In this document: in pieces, positions 5,947 through 12,140 of the stretch
Numbering within the stretch: position 1 is the first letter of the stretch
How the letters are laid out: each line of letters begins with the position of its first letter
Translations under genes and position numbers: made by a program
Notes under the pieces: model-generated
Seen by the model: the letters and a program-made list of their open reading frames with translations, nothing else
Database searches by the model: none
Told to the model about the DNA's origin: nothing
NCBI GenBank assembly: GCA_049680295.1
Contig: JBAUHN010000013.1
Location: forward strand, 1 to 17,502
Length of the DNA stretch: 17,502 nt
Direction: 5' to 3'
From: JBAUHN01 sp049680295
Lineage (GTDB): Bacteria; Pseudomonadota; Alphaproteobacteria; Rhodobacterales; Rhodobacteraceae

Positions 5947-7273
5947 AATCACCGCGCAGCCGGTGGCTGCGATCACCCACCGCCGGGTTCTGAACATTGC
6001 CCTGCCCATCGTTTTATCCAATGCGACGGTGCCGATTTTGGGCGCAGTGGATACTGGCGTTGTCGGCCAAATTGGGTTGGCGGCTCCGATCGGCGCGGTG
6101 GGCATTGGCGCGATTATTCTGACCACGCTTTATTGGCTCTTTGGTTTTTTGCGGATGGGGACGGTTGGTCTGACCGCACAAGCCGCAGGACGTGGTGACG
6201 ACGCCGAGGTTGCAGCGCTGTTGACGCGCGCCTTGATGATCGGGGCAGGGGCGGGGTTTGTGCTGGTTGCCCTGCAAATCCCGCTGTTTTGGGCTGCATT
6301 CTACGTCTCGCCTGCCAGTGCCGAAGTTGAGACGTTAGCACGGCAATACATGAAAATCCGCATCTGGTCAGCGCCCGCAGCAATTGCGATTTACGGTATC
6401 ACCGGATGGCTGATCGCCCAGGAACGCACACGTGCCGTTCTGGTCATACAGGTGTGGATGAATGGGCTGAACATCCTGCTCGATCTTTGGTTCGTTCTGG
6501 GGCTGGACTGGGGTGTTCAGGGCGTTGCAATTGCCACATTTTTTGCCGAATGGTCGGGCGCTGCACTGGGGCTGTGGTTTTGTCGGGAGGTATTCAACGC
6601 ACCTGCATGGCGAAACTGGACACAGGTTTTTGATGCGACACGGCTTAGGGTTATGCTGGTGCTGAACACCGACATTCTGCTCCGCTCGCTTTTGCTTGAG
6701 GCGATTTTCGTGTCGTTCTTGTTCCTGGGCTCAGGAATGGGCGACGTCACATTGGCTGCCAATCAGGTGCTTTTGCAGTTCATGATGATCACGGCCTATG
6801 CGCTGGACGGCTTTGCCTTTTCCGCCGAAGCCTTGGTCGGCAAAGCGCTGGGCGCGGGTCAGGTATCCGTGCTGCGACGCAGTGCGGTTTTGACCAGTTT
6901 CTGGGGGTTGATCAGCTGCGCGGTTTTGGCGCTCGCCTTTGCTGTGATGGGCGGCGCAATCATTGATCTGATGGCCAAAGCGCCGGATGTCAGGCTCGAT
7001 GCGCGGATCTATCTGCCCTATATGGTTGTGACGCCATTGATCGGGGTCGCGGCCTGGATGCTGGACGGAATTTTCATCGGTGCGACACGGGCGCGTGACA
7101 TGCGAAACATGATGGCAATCAGTTTTAGCATTTATTGCGCCTGTGCTGCTGTTTTGGTGCCGTGGCTGGGCAATCATGGATTGTGGCTGTCGCTGCTGAT
7201 CTCATTCGCCGCGCGGGGCATAACACTGGGACTGCGTTATCCTGCGCTTGAGGCGCAAGCCGCAAGTAACTGA
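5939..7273 (+). CDS. MATE family efflux transporter, DinF-like
   Basis: This 444-residue, strongly hydrophobic protein has about 12 predicted membrane segments and no N-terminal signal peptide. The opening RRVLNIALPIVLSNATVPI, followed by LGAVDTGVVGQIG (about 35-47), is the typical first helix and loop of MATE exporters. The second half repeats the pattern (LRVMLVLNTDILLRSLLLEA, then LAANQVLLQFMMITAYALDGFAFSAEALVGKALG). Length and these motifs fit the DinF branch. MATE proteins expel cationic or other small organic molecules in exchange for Na+ or H+. The start is GTG, with no clear Shine-Dalgarno and an 8-nt overlap with the upstream gene, so its translation probably depends on ribosomes finishing the thioesterase. 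No in-frame ATG exists close downstream, which supports GTG. Confidence 0.92.
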   Translation: MSEITAQPVAAITHRRVLNIALPIVLSNATVPILGAVDTGVVGQIGLAAPIGAVGIGAIILTTLYWLFGFLRMGTVGLTAQAAGRGDDAEVAALLTRALMIGAGAGFVLVALQIPLFWAAFYVSPASAEVETLARQYMKIRIWSAPAAIAIYGITGWLIAQERTRAVLVIQVWMNGLNILLDLWFVLGLDWGVQGVAIATFFAEWSGAALGLWFCREVFNAPAWRNWTQVFDATRLRVMLVLNTDILLRSLLLEAIFVSFLFLGSGMGDVTLAANQVLLQFMMITAYALDGFAFSAEALVGKALGAGQVSVLRRSAVLTSFWGLISCAVLALAFAVMGGAIIDLMAKAPDVRLDARIYLPYMVVTPLIGVAAWMLDGIFIGATRARDMRNMMAISFSIYCACAAVLVPWLGNHGLWLSLLISFAARGITLGLRYPALEAQAASN

Positions 7274-7287
7274 GGCTAGAAAACCGG

Positions 7288-7632
7288 TTACAACAGCGGT
7301 TGTACCGCTTCGGGGGGGCGACCAATCACAGCCCTAACACCCCGAAAAACAATGGGGCGTTCAATCACAATCGGATGGCGCTGCATCAGATCGAAAAGAT
7401 CGCCGCGAAGACTGTCGGCACTCAGACCACTGTCTCTAAAGGCCGCTTCGCCGCAGCGCATCATCTGGGTGACCTGCGCTATGCCCAAAGCCTGGAACGC
7501 GGCGGCAAGCTCGGCTTGGGACGGCACATCTTCAAGGTATTTACGCACTGTGCAGGCCTGACCGCCCGCCTCAATCAACGCCAGTGTCTGGCGTGACTTG
7601 GAACATCGCGGGTTGTGCCAAATTGTGATCAT
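7288..7632 (-). CDS. arsC: ArsC-family (arsenate reductase-like) protein
   Basis: This 114-residue protein has a thioredoxin-like fold and the glutaredoxin-coupled ArsC signature HNPRCSKSRQTL at 6-17, with catalytic Cys10. Arg59 (MMRCGEAAFRD), Arg92 (ERPIV) and Arg105 (IGRPPEAV) match the three oxyanion-binding arginines known from plasmid R773 ArsC. Arsenate reduction with glutathione/glutaredoxin is therefore possible, although many chromosomal members (YfgD-like) have no proven arsenate role and no arsenite pump gene is visible here. The ATG at 7630-7632 is favoured over a TTG two codons upstream because it overlaps the pyrD stop as ATGA and is preceded by GGAAAG. It is the last gene of a DUF952-pyrD-arsC set and ends 14 nt from the convergent MATE gene. 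The symbol is by family only. Confidence 0.85.
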   Translation of the reverse strand: MITIWHNPRCSKSRQTLALIEAGGQACTVRKYLEDVPSQAELAAAFQALGIAQVTQMMRCGEAAFRDSGLSADSLRGDLFDLMQRHPIVIERPIVFRGVRAVIGRPPEAVQPLL

Positions 7633-8672
7633 ACCCAATCTTTCCGCCGACTGCCGCAGGCCTCGGCGACTGATCCAAAACCGTCACGCGCCAGCAATGC
7701 GTCAAGGCCGATGGCAATCTGTTCGACCAAGGACAGCCCACCATAAACCAAAGCCGTATAAAGCTGGACCGCCGATGCGCCTGCGCAGATCTTGGCGTAA
7801 GCCTGATCGGCTGATCCGACACCGCCAACGCCGATCAGTGGTATGTCGGTCAGTGCGGAAAGCTGTGCCAGGACGCGGGTGGATTTTTTAAACAGCGGCG
7901 CGCCGGAAAGCCCGCCGGCTTGCGATCCATGCGGGCTGCTCAATCCGTCGCGCGACAATGTGGTGTTGGTTGCAATGATCGCATCAACGCCGGCGTTTTG
8001 GGCGACGGCGGCGATGTCGGCAATCTCGGACGGATTCAGTTCCGGCGCGATCTTTAGAAACACCGGCACCGATCCGCGCACCTGCATGACACCGTCCAGC
8101 AACGCGGCCAAGGCGGCAGGCCCTTGCAGGTCGCGCAGCTTTTCGGTGTTGGGAGACGAGACATTGACCGTGGCAAAATCAACGTGATCGCGCACGCAAT
8201 GCATCACATCAGCAAAATCCTGCGCCCGGTCTGCGCTGGTTTTATTGGCGCCAAGGTTCAGACCCACAGGGATACCGGGCTCACGCACAGCCAAGCGTGC
8301 CGCAATCGCTTCCATCCCCTGATTGTTAAAACCAAAGCGGTTGATCGCTGCCTTGTCTTCGGTCAGGCGAAACAGACGCGGGCGCGGATTTCCCGGTTGC
8401 GGCAAAGGCGTCGCGGCCCCCATTTCGATAAAACCAAACCCGGCTTGTGACAAAGGCCCGATCGCTTCGGCATTTTTGTCAAAGCCTGCCGCCAGCCCGA
8501 TCGGATTGGCCAGCGCCAGCCCCGCCAGATTTGTGGCCAGCCGTGGCGATGTCACCGGACCGGGCGCATAGCCAAGCCCAGCCTGCAAGGCGCGCAGGGC
8601 CAGCCCATGTGATGTCTCAGGGTCAATCCTGCGCAGCGCCGCCAGCCCGATACGTTCGGCCAACCGTTTCAA
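7629..8672 (-). CDS. pyrD: Dihydroorotate dehydrogenase (quinone), class 2
   Basis: PyrD oxidises dihydroorotate to orotate in pyrimidine synthesis and passes electrons via FMN to membrane quinone. The 347-residue reading from the TTG at 8670-8672 carries the class 2 hallmarks: the N-terminal helix pair (LAERIGLAALRRIDPETSHGLALRAL), NPIGLAAGFDKNAEA at 56-70, NRFGFNNQG at 111-119, NVSSPNTEKLRDLQG at 170-184 with catalytic Ser173, KIAPELN near 207-213, TNTT and IGVGGVGS for FMN phosphate binding. There is no in-frame ATG between this TTG and a point deep inside DUF952, so TTG is the most likely start. A nearby ATG with a better Shine-Dalgarno is out of frame and opens a six-codon mini-ORF (see findings). 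The gene overlaps arsC by 4 nt. Confidence 0.93.
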   Translation of the reverse strand: MKRLAERIGLAALRRIDPETSHGLALRALQAGLGYAPGPVTSPRLATNLAGLALANPIGLAAGFDKNAEAIGPLSQAGFGFIEMGAATPLPQPGNPRPRLFRLTEDKAAINRFGFNNQGMEAIAARLAVREPGIPVGLNLGANKTSADRAQDFADVMHCVRDHVDFATVNVSSPNTEKLRDLQGPAALAALLDGVMQVRGSVPVFLKIAPELNPSEIADIAAVAQNAGVDAIIATNTTLSRDGLSSPHGSQAGGLSGAPLFKKSTRVLAQLSALTDIPLIGVGGVGSADQAYAKICAGASAVQLYTALVYGGLSLVEQIAIGLDALLARDGFGSVAEACGSRRKDWV

Positions 8673-8685
8673 GGCGCGTGACCTG

Positions 8686-9036
8686 TCATGTGCTTGCCTC
8701 TTCCAGACCCGCGGGGAATTGATGGATGCCACCGACCAGGGGCAAAGGCTGCGCCCAAAGGACATCTTCGAGCGATAGCGCGCGATAGAGATGCGGGAAC
8801 AACGCGTCACCGCGCGACACCTCCCACTTTAGCGCATCGCCCAAATCCTCGGCCGAGACCGCCAAAAGCATCAGCCCGTCTTGGCCCGCAAAGTGTTTTG
8901 CCGCTGTTTCGGCGGCTTGTCCGGCGGTCGAAAAATGCACATAGCCATCCGCCAGATCAATTGGCGCGCCAAGGCTGCTGCCGGTTTTTCGCAATGCCGC
9001 CCATTCGTCCGTCCGGAATATCTTGAATATCAACAT
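8686..9036 (-). CDS. DUF952 family protein
   Basis: This 116-residue protein starts MLIFKIFRTDEWAALR and contains DLADGYVHFSTAGQAAETAAKHFAG, the recognisable DUF952 core with its invariant YVHFS. Later motifs are KWEVSRGDALFPHLYRAL and the C-terminal PLVGG. DUF952 proteins are small, probably cytosolic and of unknown function; the fold resembles ADP-ribosyltransferase-like RNA 2'-phosphotransferases in some classifications, which I cannot test here. The ATG at 9034-9036 is chosen because the conserved region starts there; only a weak GGGG precedes it. The stop lies 13 nt before the pyrD TTG. DUF952-pyrD-arsC order is familiar from Rhodobacterales, as I recall. Confidence 0.85.
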   Translation of the reverse strand: MLIFKIFRTDEWAALRKTGSSLGAPIDLADGYVHFSTAGQAAETAAKHFAGQDGLMLLAVSAEDLGDALKWEVSRGDALFPHLYRALSLEDVLWAQPLPLVGGIHQFPAGLEEAST

Positions 9037-9144
9037 GGCCCCGGTGATGCCTTGGCGATCTGCAAGGGTCAAGAGCATAGCCCGGCAAAGCGGCGATGAT
9101 CCGCGTGACGGCGGTGCTTTCACGGCCCGAAATCAAAGCAGCCT

Positions 9145-9176
9145 TTGACAGTAGTGAAGCGAGCCGCCACGATACA
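9145..9176 (+). promoter_or_regulatory. Candidate promoter of the 5'-nucleotidase gene
   Basis: A perfect TTGACA (-35, 9145-9150) is followed 18-20 nt later by ACGATA or GATACA (9169-9176), a weak -10. The 168-nt gap between DUF952 and the nucleotidase must serve both directions. The Shine-Dalgarno AGGGGGA lies just before the ATG at 9205. Confidence 0.4.
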
Positions 9177-9204
9177 CACATCATATCCAATAGGGGGATA
9201 CACC

Positions 9205-10761
9205 ATGAAACGATTCCTGACAGCGACAGCCGCTTTGGCCCTGACCACAGGTGCTGCTGCCGCAGACTATAATCTGACAATCCTGCATACCAACGACTTT
9301 CACGCCCGGTTCGAACCGATCAGCAAATATGACGGACCCTGCTCGGCCGAAGACAACACCGCCGGTGAATGCTTTGGCGGATCGGCGCGCCTGGTTACTG
9401 CGTTGGCCGAGGCGCGGGCGCGCACGAACAACTCCATCCTGGTGGATGGCGGCGATCAGTTCCAGGGCACGTTGTTCTACACCTATTACAAGGGCGCACT
9501 TGCGGCCGAGATGATGAACAAAATGGGGTATGACGGGATGACCGTCGGCAACCACGAGTTCGACGATGGCCCCGAAGTTTTGCGCGGCTTTCTGGACGCG
9601 GTCGAGTTTCCGGTTCTGATGTCGAATGCCGATGTGTCGGGCGAACCTTTGCTGGCCGATACGTTGGCAAAATCCGCAATCATTGAACGCGGTGGCGAAA
9701 AGCTGGGCCTGATCGGATTGACCCCGCAAGACACCGACGAACTGGCATCTCCGGGCGATAACATTACATTTTCCGACCCGGTTGCCGCCGTTCAGGGCGA
9801 GGTTGACAAACTGGCGGCCGAAGGCGTGAACAAGATCATCGTGCTTAGCCATTCAGGGTACAACACCGACCAGAAGGTTGCAGCTGAAACGACGGGCGTA
9901 GACGTGATTGTCGGCGGTCATTCCAATACCTATCTCAGCAATACCTCAGATCGTGCAGTGGGGCCTTATCCTACAATGGTTGGCAGTACCGCGATTGTGC
10001 AGGCCTATGCCTACGGAAAGTTCCTGGGTGAATTGAATGTGACGTTCAATGATGCAGGCGAAGTGACCGAAGCGGCAGGTGAGCCACTGATCATGGATGC
10101 CGCCATGGCCGAAGACGAAGCCACAGTCGCGCGTATTGGCGAAGCCGCTGCCCCATTAGAGGAAATCCGCAGCAAAGTCGTTGCCCAAACGGACAAACCT
10201 ATTGGCGGCGAACGCGATGCCTGCCGTGCCGTGGAATGCGAAATGGGCAACCTGATTGCCGATGCCATGTTGGCGCGGGTCAAGGATCAGGGCATTGACG
10301 TGGCACTGCAAAACGGCGGCGGCATTCGCGCCTCCATCGACGCAGGCGAAGTGACGATGGGCGAGGTGCTGACCGTGCTGCCGTTCCAAAACACCTTGTC
10401 CACATTTCAGGTGACGGGTGAAACCTTACTCGCCGCTCTTGAAAACGGTGTAAGCGAAGTCGAGGAAGGTGCCGGTCGTTTCCCGCAAGTGTCGGGCATG
10501 ACCTATGCATTTGACGCCAGCCAACCTGCCGGTAGCCGGATCAGTGACGTTATGATCGGGGGGGCAGCACTTGATCCTGCCAAAACCTACGGCGTTGTGT
10601 CCAATAACTATGTGCGCAACGGCGGTGACGGATACAAAATGTTCCAAACCGCTGAAAACGCATATGATTTCGGACCTGATCTGGCAGATGTCACGGCTGA
10701 ATATCTGGCGGAGAATGCGCCGTATCAGCCGGTCACGGACGGGCGTATCGTCGCGAAATAA
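9205..10761 (+). CDS. Periplasmic 5'-nucleotidase / UshA-like metallophosphoesterase
   Basis: This 518-residue protein opens with a clear signal peptide (MKRFLTATAALALTTGAAAA, cleavage about residue 20/21), so it acts in the periplasm. The N-terminal metallophosphatase domain shows all dinuclear-metal motifs: ILHTNDFHARF (Asp31, His33), DGGDQFQG (Asp84), GNHEFDDG (Asn116, His117), SHSG (His216) and GGHSNT (His239). The C-terminal substrate-binding domain has NGGGIRASIDAGEVTMGEVLTVLPFQN (370-396) and VSNNYVRNGGDGY (465-477), which bind the nucleoside. Two close Cys pairs (46/56 and 340/345) may be disulfides. The family removes phosphate from extracellular nucleotides (or related esters such as UDP-sugars) to feed phosphate and nucleoside uptake. 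The ATG has AGGGGGA upstream. A strong terminator follows, so it is monocistronic. Confidence 0.94.
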   Translation: MKRFLTATAALALTTGAAAADYNLTILHTNDFHARFEPISKYDGPCSAEDNTAGECFGGSARLVTALAEARARTNNSILVDGGDQFQGTLFYTYYKGALAAEMMNKMGYDGMTVGNHEFDDGPEVLRGFLDAVEFPVLMSNADVSGEPLLADTLAKSAIIERGGEKLGLIGLTPQDTDELASPGDNITFSDPVAAVQGEVDKLAAEGVNKIIVLSHSGYNTDQKVAAETTGVDVIVGGHSNTYLSNTSDRAVGPYPTMVGSTAIVQAYAYGKFLGELNVTFNDAGEVTEAAGEPLIMDAAMAEDEATVARIGEAAAPLEEIRSKVVAQTDKPIGGERDACRAVECEMGNLIADAMLARVKDQGIDVALQNGGGIRASIDAGEVTMGEVLTVLPFQNTLSTFQVTGETLLAALENGVSEVEEGAGRFPQVSGMTYAFDASQPAGSRISDVMIGGAALDPAKTYGVVSNNYVRNGGDGYKMFQTAENAYDFGPDLADVTAEYLAENAPYQPVTDGRIVAK

Positions 10762-10780
10762 GGCGCAGGCCCCAGATTTG

Positions 10781-10814
10781 AAAAGCCCCATGCTTTGCGT
10801 GGGGCTTTTTCTTT
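10781..10814 (+). terminator. Rho-independent terminator after the 5'-nucleotidase gene
   Basis: A perfect 10-bp stem, AAAAGCCCCA (10781-10790) and TGGGGCTTTT (10800-10809), with a 9-nt loop is followed by a T-rich tail (TTTTTCTTT). The A-tract on the left side means it could also work on the minus strand. It begins 20 nt after the stop codon. Confidence 0.92.
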
Positions 10815-10833
10815 GGCAAATGATCTTTCTGTA

Positions 10834-10894
10834 TTTGCGCAAAGCACTCATCGCATCACTTTCGGGATGCGAAGGACGTATTTACCCTTATAGT
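10834..10894 (+). promoter_or_regulatory. SRAP gene upstream region with palindromes and a start-proximal -10
   Basis: It contains a 10-nt perfect palindrome TTTGCGCAAA (10834-10843), then a 7-bp inverted repeat TCGCATC (10851-10857) / GATGCGA (10866-10872) with an 8-nt gap. TATAGT at 10889-10894 is a good -10 hexamer but ends only 6 nt before the start codon of the next gene, which points to a leaderless transcript. No clear -35 is seen; the inverted repeat occupies its place. I looked for Rhodobacterales-type LexA boxes (GTTC-N7-GTTC and variants) and found none. Confidence 0.45.
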
Positions 10895-10900
10895 TGAACG

Positions 10901-11575
10901 ATGTGCGGACGTTTTGCCATAACCCTTCCCAGTGATGCCATGGCGCAATTGTTTGCTGCCAGCCCGGCGAATGATTTGCCTGAGGTGCCGAACTACAATG
11001 TCTGTCCAACGGATGCGGTTCATGTTGTATATGGTGGCGCGGATCAAGCGCGCCAGCTTGGGGCAATGCGCTGGGGGTTTATCCCAAATTGGTACAAGGC
11101 ACCGAATGCCGGCCCTTTACTGATTAACGCGCGGTCTGAAACCATTGCAGATAAACCTGCGTTCAAGGCCGCCGCCCGTGCGCGGCGTTGTCTGATCCCG
11201 GTTAGCGGGTTTTATGAGTGGACCAAGACGCCAGAGGACGCCCGCGATCCCTGGTACATAACCCGAACCGACAGCGCGCCAATGGCGATGGCCGGGGTTT
11301 GGCAGGATTGGACGGACCTGGAAGGGCAGGCGTCAAAGACCTGCGCCATCGTTACCACGCGCGCGAATGAACCAATGTCGGCCATTCATCACCGCATGCC
11401 GGTCATCATTGAACCCAAAGACTGGGGCCTTTGGTTGGGCGAAACCGGTCACGGTGCTGCAACCTTGATGCATGCAGCCCCTGACGACGCGCTGCAATGG
11501 TACCGCGTCGACCGAAAAGTAAACTCAAACCGCACATCCGGGGCCGAGCTGATTTTACCAATTGTGATCCCGTAA
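10901..11575 (+). CDS. SRAP domain protein (HMCES/YedK-type abasic-site crosslink enzyme)
   Basis: This 224-residue protein begins MCGRFAI. In this family the initiator Met is removed and Cys2 forms a thiazolidine crosslink with abasic sites in single-stranded DNA. The other active-site motifs are present: RWGFIPNW (57-64), LINARSET with Asn76, Arg78 and Glu80, RCLIPVSGFYEW with Glu106, and IHHRMPVI with His163. The start is fixed by the need for Cys2, and no Shine-Dalgarno precedes it within normal range (the nearest GAAGGA is over 20 nt away). It stands alone between two terminators. The role is shielding and processing of abasic sites in the cytoplasm. SOS control is common in other bacteria but not visible here. 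Confidence 0.95.
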   Translation: MCGRFAITLPSDAMAQLFAASPANDLPEVPNYNVCPTDAVHVVYGGADQARQLGAMRWGFIPNWYKAPNAGPLLINARSETIADKPAFKAAARARRCLIPVSGFYEWTKTPEDARDPWYITRTDSAPMAMAGVWQDWTDLEGQASKTCAIVTTRANEPMSAIHHRMPVIIEPKDWGLWLGETGHGAATLMHAAPDDALQWYRVDRKVNSNRTSGAELILPIVIP

Positions 11576-11585
11576 AACGCCCAAA

Positions 11586-11618
11586 AGGCCCTGCACTGCT
11601 GCAAGGCCTGGTTTTTTT
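11586..11618 (+). terminator. Rho-independent terminator after the SRAP gene
   Basis: A 10-bp stem with one internal mismatch pairs AGGCCCTGCA (11586-11595) with TGCAAGGCCT (11600-11609), loop CTGC, followed by seven T residues (11612-11618). Four A residues precede the stem, so it may also stop transcripts of the convergent minus-strand gene that ends at 11633. Confidence 0.9.
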
Positions 11619-11632
11619 CGCGCGTTCAGGGC

Positions 11633-12025
11633 TTACAGGTTCGGCGCCTCGTCAAAACTCAGCGCGCCCTCAGAATCGGCAACGTCGTCGTAGGTGCCGT
11701 CTTCATTCGGGATACCATCTTCTTCGTTAAAGATATCGAACCCCGTGAATGAAAGCTCCATGTCTTCGACAACAGTCAGGACAAAGGCACCTTCGGGCAG
11801 AATTTCCCCTGATGTCCAGGACGCATCGTTGGCAACGATTTTGTGATTCACGTCGCTTTCGTTGGTAAACAACACGGTGTCACCTGCGGCTAAGTAAGTG
11901 ATGGTGGGAAAATACGATTCACCCAAAATAGCCACGTCATGTTGTTCGGCAAAAGCAGCGGTGGATGCAAATGCAGCAATACTAAACGAAGCGCCGGCAA
12001 TGACAGCTTTAAATGAGGTCGACAT
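11633..12025 (-). CDS. Secreted cupredoxin-like protein lacking usual copper ligands
   Basis: This 130-residue protein has a signal peptide ending AFA/EQ (about residue 26). The mature part, HDVAILGESYFPTITYLAAGDTVLFTNESDVNHKIVAN, strongly resembles the first half of small blue copper proteins (pseudoazurin/plastocyanin type): the strand with F-P-x-x-x-x-x-x-G-D-T-V-x-F-x-N and the first copper-ligand His (His61). The second half keeps GEILPEGAF but then departs from the family: no cysteine exists in the protein, and the expected Cys-x-x-His-x-x-Met loop is replaced by an acidic FDIFNEEDGIPNEDGTYDD tail. A type 1 copper site is therefore impossible. The ATG at 12023-12025 is preferred over an adjacent TTG because AAGGGA lies at proper spacing. 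Function unknown; a structural, metal-sequestering or binding role in the periplasm is conceivable. Confidence 0.75.
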   Translation of the reverse strand: MSTSFKAVIAGASFSIAAFASTAAFAEQHDVAILGESYFPTITYLAAGDTVLFTNESDVNHKIVANDASWTSGEILPEGAFVLTVVEDMELSFTGFDIFNEEDGIPNEDGTYDDVADSEGALSFDEAPNL

Positions 12026-12076
12026 CAAAACATTCCCTTTTCGGCCCCACCCGTTAAACAGAATGCAATCGCTAGT

Positions 12077-12099
12077 CCAAAATTATGGCCAAATTTTGG
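12077..12099. promoter_or_regulatory. Inverted repeat upstream of the cupredoxin-like gene
   Basis: CCAAAATT (12077-12084) and AATTTTGG (12092-12099) form a perfect 8-bp inverted repeat with a 7-nt gap, about 50-75 nt upstream of the cupredoxin-like start. Nearby GGCCAAATT and GGCAAATT form a partial direct repeat. A further short hairpin (GCGTTT/AAACGC, 12121-12135) lies just behind the LysR stop. The main repeat could be an operator; its binding protein is unknown. Confidence 0.4.
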
Positions 12100-12140
12100 C
12101 AAATTCGACCTGTAAACAGTGCGTTTCCAAAACGCCAACC

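Noticed and set aside
7288..7632. Arsenic resistance operon
   Set aside because: Only an ArsC-like gene is present. Its neighbours are pyrD and DUF952, with no ArsR, ArsB or ArsH-like gene, so a dedicated arsenic operon is not supported.
9181..9852. 223-codon minus-strand frame antisense to the 5'-nucleotidase
   Set aside because: Fully overlaps a certain gene, with no family pattern; a shadow frame in GC-rich DNA.
10811..10900. LexA/SOS box upstream of the SRAP gene
   Set aside because: I searched for GTTC-N7-GTTC and GAAC-N7-GTAC-like patterns and found none, so SOS control is not claimed.
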